Origin: Peribacillus butanolivorans
GTDB taxonomy: Bacteria > Bacillota > Bacilli > Bacillales > DSM-1321
NCBI RefSeq assembly: GCF_001273755.1
Contig: NZ_LGYA01000001.1
Span: forward strand, 3,484,498-3,548,497
DNA: 64,000 nt
Reading direction: 5' to 3'
Within the stretch, counting starts at the first letter, position 1. Each line of letters opens with the position of its first letter. The translations under genes were made by a program, and so were the position numbers. The notes under the pieces were generated by a model, which made no database searches, was not told where the DNA came from, and saw only the letters and a program-made list of their open reading frames with translations. Below are positions 57,656 through 64,000 of this stretch, in pieces.

Positions 57656-60064
57656 CTACATAAAATCATAAGGTGTGACATTGCCCATCCCAATCATCGG
57701 ATCTTCATGCATCAGTATGTCAAAATAACTTTCCTCTTGTATTGGCAACTCTGCAGATTCAGCTGGCATTTCTTCATCATTCAAAGTTTCACGAAGTTTT
57801 TCAAGTAATGTAGTTTTCCGGCGCATCTCATCATTGCGCTCGATACCTAAACGGAAAGCATCTTCTTCACCACAAAGTATCAAGAAATTCTTGCTTCGGG
57901 TAATCGCTGTATACAATAGATTACGCCGGAGCATCCGATAATAACTTTTTACAACAGGCAAAATCACAATGGGAAACTCGCTTCCCTGCGATTTATGGAT
58001 TGAACAGCAATACGCGTGGGTAATCTGGTTCAAATCCTGCTTCGTGTAAGTTACTTCAATGCCTTCAAACGATATAATGATCTTATCGACATGATCAGTA
58101 TTTTCCTTCGCAAACAAAATTGACACAATTTCACCCATATCACCGTTAAAGACGCCTTCTTCCGGCTGGTTCACCAGTTGAAGCACTTTGTCTCCCGTTC
58201 GGTAGATCACGTCTCCAAACTTGATTTCCCGCCTCTTTTCATTCACATTGCTATTAAACACTTCTTGCAGCATTTTATTCAATGCATCAATCCCGGCAGG
58301 TCCTCTATACATTGGGGCCAGCACTTGAATATCTTTGGCAGTGAAACCCTTCGTCCTGGCATTCGCAACAACTTTCTCAATAACCTGAGCGATTTGGTCA
58401 GTCTTACAGCGAATGAACGATCGATCTTCCTGCTGCTTCGTAACATCATTTGGAAGCCGGCCTTTTTTTATATCATGGGCCAGTTCAATGATTGATGAAC
58501 CATCCGCTTGACGATAAATATGCTCAAGACTGACAGTCGGCACACAATTCGAAGCAAGCAAATCCTTTAGCACCTGTCCCGGTCCGACTGAAGGCAGCTG
58601 ATCTTCATCACCAACTAAAATCACTTGGCAATTTTCCGGCAAGGCTTTAAACAATTGATGAGCTAACCACGTATCCACCATAGAAACCTCATCAATAATG
58701 ACAATGCGGCCTTCTAACTGATTATCTTCATCATGGGAAAAGCCTTCACTTCCGTTCCAGCCGAGCAAGCGGTGAATCGTAACAGCGGGAAGCCCCGTCG
58801 ATTCAGCCATGCGTTTCGCTGCACGTCCAGTAGGTGCCGCAAGCACAAATGGGAACGGATCGCTGCCCTCTTTTTTATAATCGTTAATGTCCATAGACAC
58901 ACCATGAAGTTCGGCATATAACTCGACAATCCCTTTGATAACCGTTGTCTTCCCCGTACCAGGTCCACCCGTCAAAATCAACATAGGCGACTGCAGGGCT
59001 GTTTGTATCGCCTCTTTTTGAGCTGAGGCATAGGAAACATTTAGACGCTCTTCCAGCTTACCAAGTGCCAGTAAAAATTCCGATTCTGGGAACTGGTCTT
59101 CATACTCGGTTTGTGCTAGCATCCGCTTGATGTTCATAACAATTCCCTTTTCAGAATAGTAAAGGGATGGCAGGTAAATTCGTTGATCTTCGACAACGAT
59201 TTTACCCGTCTCCGTTAATTCGATTATTTCCGAGGAAATGTTTGTGAACTCAATTCGATCGCGCTTATTTTCCTCAAGCAGCCGCTTGACAGCTTCCAAC
59301 AGCTGCTCAGCTTCTATGTAGATATTTCCATCCTGCAGACATTGTGATTCTAGTGTATATAGGCACGCAGCCTTGATACGATCAGGATGGTTACCGGAAA
59401 TGCCTAGCTGATGCCCAAGCTCATCCGCTCGCCCAAAACCAATTCCTTCGATATCCTCCACAAGCTTATATGGATTTCCCTGAACCATGGTGATTGTATC
59501 ATGCTTATACATTTGATAAATCTTCATAGACAGCTGTGGGCCAAAGCCATATTGATTAAGAGCAATCATTACCTGTTCCAGACCTTGATGCTCGACTAAA
59601 GTATCATAGAGACTCTTCGCCTTTTCCCCGGATAGCTTCGGAATATCATCAAGTATGGAAGGCTGAGCCAGAATTTTAGAAATTGCCTTCTCCCCGAGTG
59701 TTTTGACAATGCTTTCGGCTGTTTTTTTCCCAATACCTTTGAACAGTTCACCAGATAAATAACTGACGATTCCTTCCTTAGATTGGGGCAAATCCTTTCG
59801 AAAATGCTCAACATGAAATTGAAGACCAAAACGTTGGTGCTCTTTCATTGCTCCATAAAAAATATACGTCTCATCCTCATGCATCCTCGGAAAATAACCC
59901 GTGACGACCGCTTCCTTCTCGTCATAGTTCAAATTCGTTTCATTCACACGGATTCTTACAACCGAGTACATATTTTCTTCATTATGAAAGATCGTCACTA
60001 AATGACTTCCTTTCATAAACATTTTCTCTTCTGCAAACAAATCCATCGAATCTTGCTGGCTCAA
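57656..60064 (-). CDS. recD2: RecD2 ATP-dependent DNA helicase
   Basis: 802-residue SF1B helicase with 5'-3' polarity, active in fork repair and mismatch avoidance without RecBC. An N-terminal OB-like region and helix-hairpin-helix motifs (GIGKKTAESIVKTLG, DIEGIGFGRADELG) precede the motor. Walker A is LTGGPGTGKTTVIKG, motif II IVIIDEVSMVDTW, and the C-terminal HAYCCSIHKSQGSEFP and LLYTAITRSKNFLILCG complete it. Start TTG at 60064 follows GGTGGGGAG; an ATG seven codons upstream is possible. Equivalent to B. subtilis yrrC. Confidence 0.95.
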   Translation of the reverse strand: MSQQDSMDLFAEEKMFMKGSHLVTIFHNEENMYSVVRIRVNETNLNYDEKEAVVTGYFPRMHEDETYIFYGAMKEHQRFGLQFHVEHFRKDLPQSKEGIVSYLSGELFKGIGKKTAESIVKTLGEKAISKILAQPSILDDIPKLSGEKAKSLYDTLVEHQGLEQVMIALNQYGFGPQLSMKIYQMYKHDTITMVQGNPYKLVEDIEGIGFGRADELGHQLGISGNHPDRIKAACLYTLESQCLQDGNIYIEAEQLLEAVKRLLEENKRDRIEFTNISSEIIELTETGKIVVEDQRIYLPSLYYSEKGIVMNIKRMLAQTEYEDQFPESEFLLALGKLEERLNVSYASAQKEAIQTALQSPMLILTGGPGTGKTTVIKGIVELYAELHGVSMDINDYKKEGSDPFPFVLAAPTGRAAKRMAESTGLPAVTIHRLLGWNGSEGFSHDEDNQLEGRIVIIDEVSMVDTWLAHQLFKALPENCQVILVGDEDQLPSVGPGQVLKDLLASNCVPTVSLEHIYRQADGSSIIELAHDIKKGRLPNDVTKQQEDRSFIRCKTDQIAQVIEKVVANARTKGFTAKDIQVLAPMYRGPAGIDALNKMLQEVFNSNVNEKRREIKFGDVIYRTGDKVLQLVNQPEEGVFNGDMGEIVSILFAKENTDHVDKIIISFEGIEVTYTKQDLNQITHAYCCSIHKSQGSEFPIVILPVVKSYYRMLRRNLLYTAITRSKNFLILCGEEDAFRLGIERNDEMRRKTTLLEKLRETLNDEEMPAESAELPIQEESYFDILMHEDPMIGMGNVTPYDFM

Positions 60065-60100
60065 CGCTTCTCCCCACCCTTCCATACATATGTCGTCTAT

Positions 60101-60772
60101 TTATTCAGCATTCATTTCTTCCATCAATTTCTTACCGTGTGCCGCCAACATATGGTCTGGCTGTGCTTCCAATGCTTTTTCAAAATATGTTATCGCAGCT
60201 TGCGGATCTTCACGGTACCCTGCAAACGCAACCCCTAAATTATAATAAGCATCCGCATGGCCTGGATCCTGTTCAACCACTAAATTCAATTGATTGATCA
60301 ATTCATCATACAGTTCCGCATTTGCTAGGCAAAGCGCATATTGAAACCTTGCATCCACATCCTCAGGACTCAATTCCACCGTTCTCTGTAAATAAGGCAT
60401 AGCCAATTTCGGTTGATCTAACGCCATCAACGTCAATCCAAGCATAAAGTAAGCATCGCTGTTCTCAAGACCCAAACGGATTGCTTTTTCAAACATATCT
60501 TTCGCTTCGACTAATTTAGCATCTGATTCGTAGTATAAGTTCCCTAGCGAATAATAAGCAGCTGCTGCATCTTCATCAAGCTCAATCGCCTTTTTATAAA
60601 ACTTGATGGCTTTTTCCGTTTCACCGACAGCTGTAAGTACATTTCCAAAGTTTATGTATGCAACCGGCTCCTTCGGGTTTTCTTCTATAGCCTCATTAAA
60701 AACTTTAGCCGCTTCTTCGTATTTTCCTTGTTGCATAAACTCAATGCCTTGTTGATTTTTATCCATGATCAT
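60101..60772 (-). CDS. yrrB: Tetratricopeptide-repeat protein YrrB
   Basis: 223-residue protein built of about six TPR units (for example GIEFMQQGKYEEAAKVFNEA, AYINFGNVLTAVGETEKAI, AYYSLGNLYYESDAKL, AYYNLGVAFAGYREDPQAA). It should be a soluble protein-binding scaffold; the partner is unknown. Located between mnmA and recD2 as in B. subtilis. Two ATG codons two apart are possible starts (60772 and 60766). Confidence 0.93.
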   Translation of the reverse strand: MIMDKNQQGIEFMQQGKYEEAAKVFNEAIEENPKEPVAYINFGNVLTAVGETEKAIKFYKKAIELDEDAAAAYYSLGNLYYESDAKLVEAKDMFEKAIRLGLENSDAYFMLGLTLMALDQPKLAMPYLQRTVELSPEDVDARFQYALCLANAELYDELINQLNLVVEQDPGHADAYYNLGVAFAGYREDPQAAITYFEKALEAQPDHMLAAHGKKLMEEMNAE

Positions 60773-60844
60773 TCACGCTCCATTTTTATATTAAAAAGTA
60801 TAGCACAAGCTAGCAGTGTAATTCAGACGATGCTGTTCACAATC

Positions 60845-60882
60845 CAAAAGAAGTCCCCAACCGCAAACACAGCTGGGGACAT
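60845..60882 (-). terminator. Terminator of mnmA
   Basis: GTCCCCA and TGGGGAC pair around a 14-base loop and are followed by TTCTTTT on the minus strand. Confidence 0.78.
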
Positions 60883-60889
60883 GATTATT

Positions 60890-62014
<1,125 letters not shown>

Positions 62015-62034
62015 TCATTTATTTAAAGAAAAAA

Positions 62035-63180
62035 TTATTGTTGTACCAATCTTTTAACGATCTTCACGGTTGTTTCAGCAGCCTGCCTAACTTCCTGTTC
62101 GGTGTTGTTCAGACCGAAGCTGAAACGAATCGAATTCTTCGTCCGCTCCGAACCTTTTCCAAACATCGCTACGAGCACATGCGACGGTTCAATTGACCCA
62201 GCTGTACAAGCAGATCCACTTGATACCGCAACACCGGCCAAGTCCAGATTAACGAGCATCGATTCAACATTCGTACCTGGAAAACTAACATTCAGCACAT
62301 GTGGCAGCGACTGCTCCATAGATCCGTTAATTTCATATTGTACATCCGCCTCGTCAAAGACGGCAAGCAATACGTCTTTAAATTGCAAGTATTGCTCCGT
62401 TTTCTTATCCATCATACTTTGAGCAATCAAAACCGCTTCGGCAAAGCCAGCAATTGCCGGCACACTTTCCGTACCAGCCCGGCGTTTACGCTCCTGTTCT
62501 CCGCCATATAAATGGGGATTCAGCTTTAACCCTTCGCGCATATATAAAAAGCCGACTCCTTTTGGTCCGTTGATTTTATGCGCTGATACACTCAGCAAAT
62601 CCACACCCAACTCGCGGACATCAATATGAATCAGTCCATATGCCTGTACCGCATCAGTATGGAAAAAGGCTTGATGATCTTTAAGCAGTTGCCCGATTTC
62701 AGCAATCGGCTGGATTGTCCCAACTTCGTTATTGCCGAACATAACCGAAACCAAAATTGTATCATCCCGCAATGCCGCTTTTAAATCGGCAATCGAAATA
62801 AGCCCCGCTTCATTCACAGGTAAATATGTGACCTCAAAGCCAGACTTCTCAAGGAATTGGCATGTATGCAATACTGCATGGTGCTCAATCTCTGTCGTAA
62901 TGATATGCTTTCCCTTTTCTTTATACGCATTCGCAACCCCAATAATCGCCGTATTATCTGCTTCTGTTCCACCGCTCGTAAAAATGATTTCATTCCGCCC
63001 GGCCCTGATACTTGTGGCAATACTTAAACGCGCTTCATCTAAAACATGGCGCGCTTCCCGCCCGAACGCATGAATACTAGACGGATTACCAAAGTCATGG
63101 CTCATGACTGTCATCATCTTATCAATCACATTCGGATGCATCGGTGAAGTCGCAGCATGATCTAAATATATTCTGTTCAC
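62035..63180 (-). CDS. yrvO: Cysteine desulfurase (YrvO, NifS/IscS-like)
   Basis: 381-residue class V PLP aminotransferase that takes sulfur from cysteine as a persulfide. The PLP lysine is in SVSAHKINGPKG; the sulfur-carrying cysteine is in AVSSGSACTAGSIEPS; SGGTEADNTAI binds the cofactor phosphate. Start GTG at 63180 follows GGAGGCG. Between cymR and mnmA as in B. subtilis, where YrvO serves tRNA thiolation. A general Fe-S role cannot be excluded by sequence. Confidence 0.95.
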   Translation of the reverse strand: MNRIYLDHAATSPMHPNVIDKMMTVMSHDFGNPSSIHAFGREARHVLDEARLSIATSIRAGRNEIIFTSGGTEADNTAIIGVANAYKEKGKHIITTEIEHHAVLHTCQFLEKSGFEVTYLPVNEAGLISIADLKAALRDDTILVSVMFGNNEVGTIQPIAEIGQLLKDHQAFFHTDAVQAYGLIHIDVRELGVDLLSVSAHKINGPKGVGFLYMREGLKLNPHLYGGEQERKRRAGTESVPAIAGFAEAVLIAQSMMDKKTEQYLQFKDVLLAVFDEADVQYEINGSMEQSLPHVLNVSFPGTNVESMLVNLDLAGVAVSSGSACTAGSIEPSHVLVAMFGKGSERTKNSIRFSFGLNNTEQEVRQAAETTVKIVKRLVQQ

Positions 63181-63196
63181 TTTTTTGTCGCCTCCA

Positions 63197-63234
63197 TTAA
63201 AAAACGCAAGCGCCTATATAATAGGCGCGTTGCT
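63197..63234 (-). terminator. Terminator of cymR
   Basis: GCAACGCGCCTAT and ATAGGCGCTTGC pair with a small internal bulge, then TTTTTTAATG on the minus strand. It lies just after the cymR stop and overlaps the leader of yrvO. Confidence 0.85.
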
Positions 63235-63240
63235 AATTAC

Positions 63241-63660
63241 TTAAATATAATACATATAAGAATTGATTTCACCAGTATCCTTGTAGTTCGCCAAATCCAT
63301 CAACGTAGTATTATCCAATACATCCTTCACAGCATCACGAATCCGAATCCAAAGCTGACGTTTTACCGGCTCTTCATCCTCAATTCCCTCAACCGGAGTA
63401 ATCGGTCCTTCCAATACGCGAATGACATCACCAGAAGTAATCTCCTGAGGATCTTTTGATAGGACATACCCACCATATGCACCACGAACACTCTTCACCA
63501 ATCCTGCATTACGAAGTGGCGCAATCAGCTGCTCCAAATAATGCTCTGACAAACTATGCGTCTGAGCAATCGATTTCAAACTTTTCGGACCTTCTCCATA
63601 ATGTTTAGCAAGCTCAATCATGATCGTTAAACCATAGCGGCCTTTAGTAGATATCTTCAT
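63241..63660 (-). CDS. cymR: Rrf2-family repressor of cysteine metabolism CymR
   Basis: 139-residue Rrf2 transcription factor. MKISTKGRYGLTIMIELAKH begins the winged helix, with recognition region SIAQTHSLSEHYLEQLIAPL and wing VRGAYGGYVLS. No Fe-S cysteines are present, as in CymR and unlike IscR. With cysteine synthase CysK it represses cysteine-formation genes, including the yrrT-mtnN-mccAB operon found in this same window. The start at 63660 follows AGGTGTAT; the 32-residue upstream in-frame extension is rejected. TATAAT at 63711-63706 is a likely -10 box. Confidence 0.95.
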   Translation of the reverse strand: MKISTKGRYGLTIMIELAKHYGEGPKSLKSIAQTHSLSEHYLEQLIAPLRNAGLVKSVRGAYGGYVLSKDPQEITSGDVIRVLEGPITPVEGIEDEEPVKRQLWIRIRDAVKDVLDNTTLMDLANYKDTGEINSYMYYI

Positions 63661-63799
63661 TAATATACACCTCATATTATTTATCCGTTTATAAATTCTG
63701 TTGAAATTATAGCATATTCCCACTAGAAATGCATTCACCCGCCCTCCATTTGTCAAATTATCCTAATTGGAGAGGTAGGAAAAGAGCTTAAATATATTG

Positions 63800-64000
63800 C
63801 TCAAGGACGAATTATTCCGCTTGACGGACGATTTATCTTCTCTCAAGGACGAATTATTCCGCTGACGGACGATTTATCTTCTCTCAAGGACGAATTGTTC
63901 CGCTGACGGACGAATTATCTTCTCTCATGGACGAATTATCCCACATGTAGGACGATTTATCTTCTTTCATGGACGATTGTGCCGCTGACGATTATCTTCT
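63800..64000. repeat. Tandem 41-42-base repeat array (runs off the window)
   Basis: Five units start at 63800, 63842, 63883, 63924 and 63966, with period 41-42. Each unit has two related halves, GGACGAATTATTCCGCTGAC and GGACGATTTATCTTCTCTCA, both opening GGACGA. The first three are nearly identical; the fourth and fifth have drifted (CCCACATGTA, shortened last unit). No ribosome-binding site or supported frame is seen. The array continues past the right edge. The DNA between cymR and 63800 shows nothing else. Confidence 0.9.

Noticed and set aside
63800..64000. CRISPR array
   Set aside because: Units are contiguous 41-42-base tandem copies with no unique spacers, and no cas genes are present in the window.

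Overview
The window is a low-GC Gram-positive, endospore-forming chromosome of the Bacillaceae (Bacillus/Peribacillus type). The evidence is B. subtilis-like gene order and protein sequence: hrcA-grpE-dnaK-dnaJ with a CIRCE operator, spoIIP, gpr, pro-sigma-K, sda, the comE locus, an alanyl T-box, and A-rich Shine-Dalgarno sites with frequent TTG and GTG starts. Almost all genes lie on the minus strand and are ordinary core genome. No rRNA, tRNA, CRISPR array, prophage or insertion sequence was seen. The one clear tandem repeat array runs off the right edge.

Layout, left to right. 0-5 kb: partial NfeD-type protease gene with a SigW-type promoter, yqeY-rpsU, a Na/Pi symporter, deoC. 3.7-12 kb: the heat-shock operon hrcA-grpE-dnaK, then dnaJ-prmA-rsmE-mtaB. 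12-20 kb: hemW, lepA, yqxA, spoIIP, gpr, rpsT, holA, yqzM. 20-25 kb: comEC-comEB-comEA with divergent comER. 25-30 kb: a cell-physiology operon (yqeG, yqeH, aroE, yhbY, nadD, yqeK, rsfS) ending in a yqeM interrupted by an in-frame amber codon. 30-34 kb: sda with a DnaA-box promoter, divergent psd/pssA, an M3 peptidase, two unidentified small proteins. 34.5-37 kb: an intact, unsplit sigK and a run of very small reading frames around yrzI.

37-50 kb: the methionine-to-cysteine recycling operon yrrT-mtnN-mccA-mccB-yrhC, then yrzA, yrrS, pbpI, greA, udk, the wobble-uridine modification genes trhP2/trhP1/trmR, and mltG. 50-64 kb: yrzB-ruvX-yrzL, alaS with a T-box leader, yrrI-yrzQ-yrzR-yrrD, a LemA/TPM pair, recD2, a TPR protein, mnmA with its cysteine desulfurase, and cymR, the expected repressor of the mcc operon.

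Functionally the window joins protein quality control, ribosome assembly and tRNA wobble modification (mtaB, trhP, trmR, mnmA), sporulation control (sda, spoIIP, gpr, sigK), competence DNA uptake and sulfur amino-acid metabolism. I found no clear new multi-gene system. The best candidates for undescribed biology are the micro-ORF cluster at 35.7-36.65 kb, a four-codon minicistron (MAF plus stop) whose stop overlaps the sda start, a hairpin covering the pbpI ribosome-binding site, a branched RNA-like fold between udk and greA, and the nonsense-interrupted yqeM.
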